Source: Ruminococcus flavefaciens
GTDB lineage: Bacteria; Bacillota_A; Clostridia; Oscillospirales; Ruminococcaceae
Reading direction: 5' to 3'
Length of the DNA stretch: 11,332 nt
NCBI GenBank assembly: GCA_004556875.1
Contig: SFFP01000040.1
Span: forward strand, 1 to 11,332
In this document: one piece after another, positions 1-6,662 of the stretch
How the letters are laid out: each line of letters begins with the position of its first letter
How positions within the stretch are numbered: the first letter of the stretch is position 1
Translations under genes and position numbers: made by a program
Notes under the pieces: generated by a model
What the model was told of the DNA's origin: nothing
What the model saw: only the letters and a program-made list of their open reading frames with translations
Databases searched by the model: none

Positions 1-84
1 AACAGAAAGATGCTCTCTGAGATCGCTATCAACGATGCAGCAGGTTTCACAGCAATTGCTGACAAGGCAAAGGCTGCTCTTTAA
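1..84 (+). CDS. rplT: 50S ribosomal protein L20, C-terminal end (partial)
   Basis: The first 27 codons visible, read in frame 1 to a TAA at 82-84, give a tail starting NRKMLSEIAIND and ending ADKAKAAL. This matches the conserved C-terminus of ribosomal protein L20, which typically reads NRKxLadlAxxD followed by an alanine/lysine-rich end. L20 binds 23S rRNA early in large-subunit assembly. The start lies upstream of the window, so length and upstream partners (usually infC and rpmI) cannot be seen. A strong terminator follows directly, so this is the last gene of its transcript. Identification rests on a short piece, but the motif and the methyltransferase next door both fit. Confidence 0.88.
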   Translation, partial: NRKMLSEIAINDAAGFTAIADKAKAAL

Positions 85-85
85 T

Positions 86-94
86 TGATATAAT
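86..94 (+). promoter_or_regulatory. Candidate extended -10 promoter overlapping the terminator
   Basis: TGATATAAT is a perfect extended -10 element (TG, one base, TATAAT at 89-94). No good -35 sits at the usual spacing: the nearest match, CTGACA at 59-64, is 24 bases upstream. Extended -10 promoters can work with a poor -35. Initiation about 7 bases downstream would fall near 101, inside the left arm of the terminator. It would give a leader of about 130 bases for the methyltransferase and the genes beyond. The element is seen; its activity is inferred. Confidence 0.45.
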
Positions 95-95
95 G

Positions 96-129
96 AACAC
101 GCTTCTTATTAATTTAAGAGCGTGTTTTT
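96..129 (+). terminator. Rho-independent terminator after rplT
   Basis: The arm AACACGCT (96-103) pairs perfectly with AGCGTGTT (119-126). The stem extends by CTT (105-107) against AAG (116-118) across a one-base bulge (T104). The loop is A/T-rich, and the 3' arm runs into a T tract at 125-129. It begins 12 bases after the rplT stop and should end the ribosomal-protein transcript. The stem and T tract are seen directly; termination is inferred. Confidence 0.85.
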
Positions 130-150
130 GTTAATTAAGAATGCGTGTTT

Positions 151-201
151 CGCAGTATCTCGGCAGTGAAAGCTTCGCCTTTTCAGTTGCCGTTTGCTGC
201 G
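151..201 (+). other. Two-tier imperfect hairpin in the leader
   Basis: CGCAG (151-155) pairs with CTGCG (197-201). After an internal loop (TATCTC against GTTTG), GGCA (162-165) pairs with TGCC (188-191), and TGAAA (167-171) pairs with TTTCA (181-185) around a loop of about nine bases. No T tract follows, so it is not an obvious terminator. It lies between the candidate promoter and the methyltransferase ribosome-binding site. It could be a leader structure, a decayed palindromic repeat or chance. I see no known riboswitch or T-box signature in it. Confidence 0.4.
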
Positions 202-216
202 GATATGTATTCTAAA

Positions 217-222
217 AGGCGG
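217..222 (+). promoter_or_regulatory. Ribosome-binding site that sets the methyltransferase start
   Basis: AGGCGG lies 10 bases before the TTG at 233. It supports that TTG over the in-frame TTG at 194, which has no Shine-Dalgarno site and lies inside the hairpin region. The protein alignment also favours 233, because MENIITSKDNP is the usual beginning of this family. Confidence 0.5.
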
Positions 223-232
223 TGTTGTACTA

Positions 233-1021
233 TTGGAAAACATCATCACTTCAAAAGATAATCCGACTGTCAAGCTGTATCAGAAGCTTTCTTCGTCAAA
301 AAAAGAAAGACTTCAGTACGGCTTATTCGTGTTGGAGGGGCTGAGGATAGTTGAGGACGCGCTCAAAGAAGAAAGCGGCATAACTCAGCTCATACTTACT
401 GAAAAAGCATATGAACGCTATGGCGAAGAGCTTTTACAGGCTGATTTGAGAAACACAAGGACAATTGTCATTTCAAATGAGCTTTGAAACAGAATATCTT
501 CAACCGACAGTCCGCAGGGTGTATTTGCAATGTGCAGGATACCTGTTCAGCGAAAGGTCAGTGATATCACCGTAAGCGGCGGAAAGTACCTTGTACTTTT
601 CGGGCTGCAAGACCCCGGAAATGTGGGTATGATGATAAGGACTGCCGATGCACTGGGTATAAGCGGTGTTATCATGTCTGGGAGCTGTGACCTTTATAGT
701 CCTAAGGTAATACGCTCTACGATGGGTTCGGTGTTCAGAATGAAGATAGCCGTTGAAAATGATGCGGAAATGCTTTTTGAAGCTCTCAAACAGGCAGGTG
801 CTGTGACATCAGCAGCTGTCATAGATAAGGACGCAGTACCTGTTACCGACTGCAGTTTTGAAGGTACACAGGCAGTGTTCATAGGAAATGAGGGCAACGG
901 ACTTCCTGCTGAGATAGCACAGCGGTGCAGCAGAAGGGTGATAATACCTATGCATGGCAATATCAATTCCCTTAATGCGGCAATGGCTGCGGGTATACTT
1001 ATGTGGGAGCTCAGTAAATAA
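233..1021 (+). pseudogene. SpoU/TrmH-family RNA 2'-O-methyltransferase, interrupted by an in-frame TGA
   Basis: This would be a 262-residue SAM-dependent trefoil-knot (SPOUT) methyltransferase, probably acting on 23S rRNA ribose. The N-terminal substrate-binding subdomain spans residues 1 to about 100 (FVLEGLRIVEDAL near 32-44; SSTDSPQGVFAM at 89-100). The knot domain spans about 118-260 with all three family motifs: DPGNVGMMIRTADALG (127-142), LYSPKVIRSTMGSVF (154-168), and GNEGNGL (218-224) followed by IPM and SLNAAMAAG. The key Asn130, Arg136, Glu220 and Asn248 are present. Codon 85 is TGA (485-487), and reading continues in the same frame without further damage to TAA at 1019-1021. The stop falls near the junction of the two domains. 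Possible explanations are a recent nonsense mutation, a base error, readthrough, or reinitiation at ATG 530, which has a weak AGGG at 516-519. A downstream piece alone would keep the knot domain (530-1021, 163 residues). The specific target is unknown; RlmB-like is a family-level guess. Position after rplT is common in Clostridia. Confidence 0.82.
485..487 (+). other. Premature in-frame TGA in the methyltransferase gene
   Basis: The codons read GAG CTT TGA AAC AGA ATA TCT. In relatives this place holds a hydrophobic residue before the conserved (L/I)S-x-T-x-x-PQG stretch, so a leucine codon TTA, one base away, would restore the expected sequence. TGA is the genuine terminator of topA, trmFO, plsX and the radical SAM gene here, so a changed genetic code is not the explanation. 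Confidence 0.85.
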
Positions 1022-1026
1022 ATCAT

Positions 1027-1033
1027 AAGGGGG
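1027..1033 (+). promoter_or_regulatory. Ribosome-binding site that sets the dprA start
   Basis: AAGGGGG directly abuts the ATG at 1034, which is too close for initiation, and lies six bases before the ATG at 1040. This selects 1040 as the start. Confidence 0.7.
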
Positions 1034-1039
1034 ATGACT

Positions 1040-2254
1040 ATGGATGATACAAGATACTGGGTCTGGCTCAATATGGTGTTCGGTACGGGCAATCACCGTA
1101 TCTGGGAAGTAATGAGTTTTTTTCGCACTGCGGAAAAGGCGTATATTTCTCTTACTTCCGATAATTCTGTAGTCAGCCTCAATGAAAATGAAAGAAAAAA
1201 TGTGTTCGGTATCCCGATAACTAACGCTGACAGCTTCCTTGCAAGCTGTGCAAAACGCGGTATCGGCGTTGTCGCAACAACAAGCGATGATTATCCTAAA
1301 CAGCTGAGACATATATATAATCCGCCCTCTGTACTTTATTACAAGGGCAATATCTCATGCCTCAGGAATGAACTTACGGTATCAGCTGTAGGTACGCGAA
1401 AAGCTTCTGCGTACAGTCTTAAAGCTGCTAAGGAAATATGCTCTGAGCTTTCGGCAAGAGGAGCAGTCATCATCAGCGGATTTGCTGTAGGTATCGACCT
1501 GGCGTGCAGTATGGCTGCTGCGGAAATGGGCAGACCTACTGTATGTGTTATGGGCTGCGGCGTAGACGTGGATTATCCGCGTCAGAATTTCGGATACAGA
1601 GATACTATACTTGCGGCAGGCGGAGTGTTTATATCAGAGTTTCCGCCCGGAACTGCGCCGCTTTCTGCGAATTTTCCGAAGAGAAACAGGATTCTTGCAG
1701 CACTCGGAAAAGCGGCTGTTGTATTTCAGGCAGGTGCAAAGAGTGGTTCGCTCATTACAGCTAATCTTGCGTCAGGACAGGGACGAGAGGTGCTGTGTCT
1801 GCCGCCTGCGGATATATTCAGCGGTGAATTTGCAGGAAATATCAAGCTTTTGCGTGATGGTGCAGTGCCGATGTATGACGCATCAGACGTATTGGACTGC
1901 ATTTCGGGCAGGAACAGAGAACTGTCAGCGTCTGAAAATATAAGAAAGGCTTCTGAACTTATTCCTGAGAAGAGTATGGAATATGTTACTGCAGCGGAGA
2001 AAGTTCAGAGTGCTGTGACAGAGGAAAATGTAAGCAATAGAAATGAAGAGGACATGGGATTTGATATCCCTGATGACATCTCTTCTCAGCAGAAAAGTAT
2101 TGCAGAGGCGCTTGAAAACGGTGCACTCCATGCAGATGAACTTGCTGCTATGCTTGAAATAGATACCGGTGAGCTTATGACAGAGCTTACCGAACTGGAA
2201 ATATTCGGTGTTATCCGTTCACTTCCGGGAAAAATGTATGAACTTATCAGATAA
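1040..2254 (+). CDS. dprA: DNA-processing protein DprA (Smf)
   Basis: DprA binds incoming single-stranded DNA in the cytoplasm and loads RecA during transformation; many non-competent bacteria keep it too. The 404-residue product has a helical N-terminal region (1-80), a Rossmann-like core (about 80-290) and a winged-helix tail (about 348-404, SIAEALENGALHADELA, as in DprA_WH). Core motifs are DDYPKQL (83-89), AVGTR (116-120), SGFAVGID (146-153), GCGVDVDYP (172-180), SEFPPG (199-204), FPKRNRI (212-218) and SGSLITA (235-241). Oddities are Val for the usual Arg in ARGID, no His in the following A-H pair, and LPP where LPG or IPG is usual. The linker 290-345 is acidic and poorly conserved. ATG 1040 is preferred over ATG 1034 because AAGGGGG (1027-1033) leaves six bases before 1040 and none before 1034. 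It lies 18 bases after the methyltransferase stop and 12 before topA, an arrangement known from other Firmicutes. Confidence 0.92.
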   Translation: MDDTRYWVWLNMVFGTGNHRIWEVMSFFRTAEKAYISLTSDNSVVSLNENERKNVFGIPITNADSFLASCAKRGIGVVATTSDDYPKQLRHIYNPPSVLYYKGNISCLRNELTVSAVGTRKASAYSLKAAKEICSELSARGAVIISGFAVGIDLACSMAAAEMGRPTVCVMGCGVDVDYPRQNFGYRDTILAAGGVFISEFPPGTAPLSANFPKRNRILAALGKAAVVFQAGAKSGSLITANLASGQGREVLCLPPADIFSGEFAGNIKLLRDGAVPMYDASDVLDCISGRNRELSASENIRKASELIPEKSMEYVTAAEKVQSAVTEENVSNRNEEDMGFDIPDDISSQQKSIAEALENGALHADELAAMLEIDTGELMTELTELEIFGVIRSLPGKMYELIR

Positions 2255-2266
2255 GGGGAACAGTAA

Positions 2267-4348
2267 ATGTCAGATTTAGTAATAGTTGAGTCGCCTGCAA
2301 AGGCGAAAACCATACAGAAATACCTCGGACCGGGCTATGAAGTTATCGCTTCAATGGGTCATGTCCGCGACCTTCCAAAGTCGAAAATGGGTGTTGATAA
2401 GGATAACGACTTCAAGCCTCAGTATACAGATATGAAGGGCAAGGAGGACGTTATCAAGGAACTGAAAAAGCGTGCGAAAAAATGCGATAAAGTTTATCTC
2501 GCTACCGACCCTGACCGTGAGGGAGAGGCCATATCATGGCATATAGCACAGATGCTGAAGCTCGATATGAACGATGATAACCGCGTGGCTTTCAACGAGA
2601 TCACCAAGACAGGTGTTAAAAACGGCATGAGCCACCCGCATAAGATAGATGTTGACCTTGTTAATGCTCAGCAGGCAAGACGTATCCTCGACAGACTTGT
2701 GGGATATGAGCTGAGTCCTTTCCTCTGGAAAAAGGTCAAGAGAGGTCTTTCCGCAGGAAGAGTGCAGTCTGTAGCTGTACGCCTTGTAGTAGACCGTGAA
2801 AACGAGATAAGAGCTTTTGTGCCGAAGGAATACTGGTCTATTGACGCGAAGTTCACAGCTCCGTCATCAAGAAAGGTATTTGATGCAGCTCTCGTAGCTG
2901 TTGACAGTGAAAAGCTTGAGATACCTAATCAGGCAGAGGCAGACGATCTGCTTGCAAGGCTTGAAAATGCTGAATATACTGTAAAATCAGTAAAGAAGCG
3001 TGTCACAAAGAAGCAGCCTGCACCGCCTTTCATCACTTCTACACTCCAGCAGGAGGCTTCACGTAAGCTCAGTTTCAGTGCAAAGCGTACCATGAAGGCT
3101 GCACAGGAGCTTTACGAAGGTGTTGACGTACAGGGCGTAGGTGCAGTAGGTCTTATCACTTATATGAGAACAGACAGTCTGCGTATCTCAGACGAAGCAA
3201 AGGCAGCCGCTGCTGAGTATATCGGCGTGGTATATGGCAAGGATTACCTGCCGCCTGAGCCAAGAAACTTCAAGACAAAAAACAATGCTCAGGACGCGCA
3301 CGAAGCTATTCGTCCTTCAACTCCTGAGCTTACTCCAGAAAGAGTCAAGAGCAGTCTCAGCTCAGACCAGTATAAGCTCTACAAGCTCATATGGGAGCGC
3401 TTTATCGCAAGCCAGATGGCAAATGCGCTCCTTGATACTGTATCTGCTGATATCGAAGCTAATGGCTGTACATTCCGTGCATCGGGTTATTCTGTAAAAT
3501 TCGATGGATTTATGGCTCTTTACGTAGAGTCCAATGACTCGGAAGAGGGCAGCAAGAAAATGCTCCCCGAGCTTAAAGCAGATGATAAGCTCAAGCTCAA
3601 GTCTATCGCAGGCAATCAGCACTTTACTCAGCCGCCTCCGCGATATACTGAAGCTTCACTTATCAAGGCGCTTGAAGAAAACGGCATAGGCAGACCAAGT
3701 ACCTATGCTCCGACAATTACGACTATAACCTCACGCCGCTATGTTGAGCATGAGGGAAAGGCGCTCAAACCCACTAACCTCGGTGAGGTAATAACAGAGC
3801 TTATGAAAGACCATTTCAAGAAGATAGTTGATGCTAAATTCACAGCGGAAATGGAAAACAATCTTGATGAGGTCGAGCATGGCACAAAGAACTGGGTGAG
3901 CACTCTCCATGAGTTTTATGACGACTTCTCAGAGACACTGAAAAAAGCCGAGGAGGCTATGGACGGAAAGCGCGTAAAAGTTCCCGATGAGGAGACAGAT
4001 GTAGTCTGTGAGCTTTGCGGTAGGAATATGGTAATAAAGTACAGCAAGTACGGAAAATTCCTTGCCTGCCCGGGTTTCCCCGATTGTAAGAATACAAAGA
4101 AGATAGTTACTGAAACTGACGGCAGCTGTCCGAGATGCGGCAAGAAAATGCTGCTGAAAAAGTCAAAGAAGGGCAGAAGTTTTTACGGCTGTGAGGGATT
4201 TCCTGACTGTAATTTCATGACATGGAACGTTCCGACAAAGGAGATATGTCCTCAGTGCGGAAAGTCACTGTTTATGAAGGGCGGAAAATCTGGAAAGCTC
4301 GTATGCGAGAACGAAGGCTGCGGCTATGAAAGAGAGCTGAAAAAATGA
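2267..4348 (+). CDS. topA: DNA topoisomerase I (type IA)
   Basis: The enzyme relaxes negatively supercoiled DNA by cutting one strand through a 5'-phosphotyrosine link, balancing gyrase. The 693 residues are close to the usual Gram-positive length. The Toprim domain (1 to about 115) carries VIVESPAKAKTI with Glu8, GHVRDLP (31-37) and the metal-binding DPDREGE (Asp81, Asp83, Glu85). The core shows NAQQARRILDRLVGY (133-147), LSAGRVQSVA (161-170), and the active site GLITYMRTDS with catalytic Tyr299 and Arg301. It also shows AHEAIRPS (344-351) and GIGRPSTYAPTI (474-485). Three C-terminal four-cysteine zinc ribbons follow: Cys581/584/601/607, Cys621/624/642/648 and Cys661/664/680/685. AAGGGG (2253-2258) lies eight bases before the ATG and overlaps the dprA stop. 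The TGA overlaps the trmFO start (ATGA), which suggests translational coupling. Confidence 0.97.
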   Translation: MSDLVIVESPAKAKTIQKYLGPGYEVIASMGHVRDLPKSKMGVDKDNDFKPQYTDMKGKEDVIKELKKRAKKCDKVYLATDPDREGEAISWHIAQMLKLDMNDDNRVAFNEITKTGVKNGMSHPHKIDVDLVNAQQARRILDRLVGYELSPFLWKKVKRGLSAGRVQSVAVRLVVDRENEIRAFVPKEYWSIDAKFTAPSSRKVFDAALVAVDSEKLEIPNQAEADDLLARLENAEYTVKSVKKRVTKKQPAPPFITSTLQQEASRKLSFSAKRTMKAAQELYEGVDVQGVGAVGLITYMRTDSLRISDEAKAAAAEYIGVVYGKDYLPPEPRNFKTKNNAQDAHEAIRPSTPELTPERVKSSLSSDQYKLYKLIWERFIASQMANALLDTVSADIEANGCTFRASGYSVKFDGFMALYVESNDSEEGSKKMLPELKADDKLKLKSIAGNQHFTQPPPRYTEASLIKALEENGIGRPSTYAPTITTITSRRYVEHEGKALKPTNLGEVITELMKDHFKKIVDAKFTAEMENNLDEVEHGTKNWVSTLHEFYDDFSETLKKAEEAMDGKRVKVPDEETDVVCELCGRNMVIKYSKYGKFLACPGFPDCKNTKKIVTETDGSCPRCGKKMLLKKSKKGRSFYGCEGFPDCNFMTWNVPTKEICPQCGKSLFMKGGKSGKLVCENEGCGYERELKK

Positions 4349-5673
4349 GTGATATCGTTAACGTAATAGGTGCAGGTCTTGCAGGCTGCGAAGCTGCATG
4401 GGCGGTTGCCGAGGCAGGCATAAATGTGCGCCTTTACGAGATGAAGCCTGAGAAATACTCTCCTGCACACAAGTACGGCGGTTTTGCAGAGCTTGTATGT
4501 TCAAATTCATTGAAAGCTGCAAGACTTGAATCGGCAGCAGGACTTCTCAAATATGAGATGGAGCTTCTCGGCTCGCTGACAGTTCCATGTGCAAAGGAAA
4601 ATTCTGTAGAAGCAGGCGGTGCACTTGCAGTTGACCGTGAGAAGTTCTCAGATGCGGTGACAACAAAGATAAAGTCACATCCTCTTATCGAGGTAATAGG
4701 CGGCGAGGTGACCGAGCTGCCTGAGGGGACAACGATTATCGCTACAGGTCCTCTTACACAGGGAGCTATGGCTGATATAATAAAGGAACTCTGCGGCGAA
4801 GGACTCAGCTTTTATGATGCGGCAGCTCCTATCGTTACGGCTGAGAGTATAGATATGGAAAGAGCTTTCTATGCTTCACGCTATGACAGAGGCGACGCTG
4901 ATTATGTGAACTGCCCTATGAACAAAGAGGAGTACCTTGCATTCTATGAAGCACTTATCGGTGCGGAAAAGGTGCAGCTAAAGGACTTTGAAACACACCC
5001 TTTCAGCGTGTATGAAGGCTGTATGCCGATAGAGGAGCTTGCTTCACGAGGCGTTGATACAATGCGCTTCGGACCTATGAAGCCTGTTGGAATAGATGAC
5101 CCGCGTACAGGCAGAAGACCATATGCAGTTGTTCAGCTGAGAAAAGAGAACCGCGAGGGTACGCTTTTCAACCTTGTGGGATTTCAGACTAACCTTAAAT
5201 TCGGTGAGCAGAAGCGTGTTTTCTCAATGATAACAGGACTTGAAAATGCCGAATTCATGCGTTATGGCGTAATGCACAGAAATACGTTCATAAACAGTCC
5301 CGAGCTTTTGAATTCGGATTTTTCAATGAGAAGCCGTCCTGAGATATTCTTTGCAGGACAGATAACAGGTGTTGAGGGATATATGGAGAGCGCTGCAAGC
5401 GGTCTCATAGCAGGTATCGCTGCTTCACGCAGGATAAAGGGACTTGAGCCTTTACAGCTTCCGCTTGATACTATGACAGGAGCGCTTTCACATTATGTCA
5501 GCGACCCGTTCAACAGTGGAAATTTCCAGCCAATGGGCGCGAATATGGGAATACTTCCGGATATCGGCGTAAGGATAAAGGACAAAAAGGAACGCTATGG
5601 CGCATATGCACAGCGTGCTGTAAAATCCCTGAGAGGAGAGCTTGATAGAATTGGCAGTAAATGTAATAGTTGA
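4345..5673 (+). CDS. trmFO: Methylenetetrahydrofolate-tRNA (uracil-5-)-methyltransferase TrmFO
   Basis: TrmFO (formerly Gid) makes 5-methyluridine at position 54 in the T-loop of tRNA, using methylenetetrahydrofolate as carbon donor and reduced FAD. It is the route used by most Firmicutes in place of SAM-dependent TrmA. The 442-residue product has an N-terminal dinucleotide-binding motif VIGAGLAGCEAA (7-18) and the family signature ELVCSNSLKA (49-58). It also has IIATGPLT (131-138) and a C-terminal FAD-domain piece FAGQITGVEGYMESAASG. Cys52 and Cys226 (in YEGCMPIEE) match the two functionally important cysteines reported near these positions in the Bacillus subtilis enzyme. The start ATG overlaps the topA stop by four bases, with only a weak purine-rich site upstream, so coupling is likely. 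Its 3' end overlaps the plsX start. The pairing topA-trmFO is widely conserved. Confidence 0.96.
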   Translation: MSDIVNVIGAGLAGCEAAWAVAEAGINVRLYEMKPEKYSPAHKYGGFAELVCSNSLKAARLESAAGLLKYEMELLGSLTVPCAKENSVEAGGALAVDREKFSDAVTTKIKSHPLIEVIGGEVTELPEGTTIIATGPLTQGAMADIIKELCGEGLSFYDAAAPIVTAESIDMERAFYASRYDRGDADYVNCPMNKEEYLAFYEALIGAEKVQLKDFETHPFSVYEGCMPIEELASRGVDTMRFGPMKPVGIDDPRTGRRPYAVVQLRKENREGTLFNLVGFQTNLKFGEQKRVFSMITGLENAEFMRYGVMHRNTFINSPELLNSDFSMRSRPEIFFAGQITGVEGYMESAASGLIAGIAASRRIKGLEPLQLPLDTMTGALSHYVSDPFNSGNFQPMGANMGILPDIGVRIKDKKERYGAYAQRAVKSLRGELDRIGSKCNS

Positions 5674-6658
5674 TGCTTTCGGAGGAGACAATGCTCCTCT
5701 GGAGGTCATCAGGGGCTGTGAAAGAGCAGTTCGTGAACTCGGAGTAAAGATCACACTTACAGGAAGAGAAGCTGAAATAAAGTCATGTGCTGAGAAAAAC
5801 GGTATCAGCCTTGACGGTATAGATATAGTTCATACCGATGATGTTTTTGATATACATGAAGAACCGAAGGAGATCATAAAATCGGGAAAGAATTCCTCGA
5901 TGGCAGTAGGTCTCGGTCTTCTTGCAGAGGGCAGGGGCGATGCTTTTGTATCCGCAGGAAGCACCGGTGCACTGGTAATGGGTGCGACCTTCATCGTCAA
6001 GCGTATCAAAGGCATTAAGCGGATAGCTCCGTCACCTGTGATGCCTGCCGATAAGGGAAGCTTTCTGCTTCTTGATGCAGGCGCAAATACCGAATGCCGC
6101 CCCGAAATGCTGGTGCAGTTTGCGGTAATGGGCAGCGCTTATATGGAAAAAGTCATGGGCATAAAGAACCCTAAGGTTGGACTTCTGAACATAGGCTCGG
6201 AGGAAACTAAGGGCAGAGATCTTGAAATAGAAGCATATAAGCTTCTCGAAAAAAGCGGACTGAACTTTGCAGGAAACATCGAAGCGCGAGATATGCCTAA
6301 GGGCGAGGTACAGGTAGTAGTTACCGACGGTTTTACAGGAAATATCGCCTTGAAGCTCTATGAGGGAATGGGCAGCTTCTTCGCTAAAAAGATGAAGTGG
6401 ATATTCTCGGGGGCAGGCAAGCTTGGAGCAATTTTCTCTATTGGCAAGATAAAGGCTTTCCGCAAACAGATGGACTATAAGGAAGTAGGCGGTTCTGCAC
6501 TTTTAGGTGTCAGAAAGCCTGTAATAAAGGCACACGGAAGCTCTGACGGTACAGCGTTCTTCAATGCCGTAAGGCAGGCAAAGCGCTGCGTAGAGGGCGA
6601 TGTCGCAGGAGTTATCGAGAACTATGTCTCACAGATGGCTGCTGCGGACAAGGAGTGA
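5651..6658 (+). CDS. plsX: Phosphate acyltransferase PlsX
   Basis: PlsX is a membrane-associated enzyme that converts acyl-ACP and phosphate to acyl-phosphate, the donor used by PlsY to start phospholipid synthesis. From TTG 5651 the product has 335 residues, a normal length. Motifs are VIVDAFGGDNAP (5-16), SAGSTGALVMGA (101-112), LLDAGANTECRPE (140-152), LLNIGSEETKG (178-188), VVTDGFTGNIALK (223-235) and AHGSSDGTAF (294-303), all typical of the family. The start is uncertain: AGGAG (5634-5638) is 12 bases before TTG 5651 and only 3 before TTG 5642, which would add three residues. I prefer 5651 because it gives the usual short lead into the first strand. The gene overlaps trmFO by 23 bases (32 if 5642 is used). 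In many Firmicutes acpP and sometimes fabD/fabG follow plsX; here rnc follows at once. Confidence 0.95.
   Translation: MAVNVIVDAFGGDNAPLEVIRGCERAVRELGVKITLTGREAEIKSCAEKNGISLDGIDIVHTDDVFDIHEEPKEIIKSGKNSSMAVGLGLLAEGRGDAFVSAGSTGALVMGATFIVKRIKGIKRIAPSPVMPADKGSFLLLDAGANTECRPEMLVQFAVMGSAYMEKVMGIKNPKVGLLNIGSEETKGRDLEIEAYKLLEKSGLNFAGNIEARDMPKGEVQVVVTDGFTGNIALKLYEGMGSFFAKKMKWIFSGAGKLGAIFSIGKIKAFRKQMDYKEVGGSALLGVRKPVIKAHGSSDGTAFFNAVRQAKRCVEGDVAGVIENYVSQMAAADKE
6651..6655 (+). promoter_or_regulatory. Ribosome-binding site that sets the rnc start
   Basis: AGGAG overlaps the end of plsX and lies seven bases before the ATG at 6663. It decides for 6663 over longer in-frame readings that start inside plsX. 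Confidence 0.75.
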
Positions 6659-6662
6659 TATA

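Noticed and set aside
485..487. TGA read as selenocysteine or tryptophan
   Set aside because: The family has no conserved cysteine or tryptophan here, I see no obvious SECIS-like hairpin just downstream, and TGA ends at least four other genes in the window.
694..1312. Minus-strand open frames across the methyltransferase and dprA
   Set aside because: They lie opposite well-supported genes with clear motifs, and their products resemble no known family.
6600..6662. Longer N-terminus for RNase III starting inside plsX
   Set aside because: The extra residues are plsX sequence in another frame. AGGAG at 6651-6655 and the family alignment fix the start at 6663.
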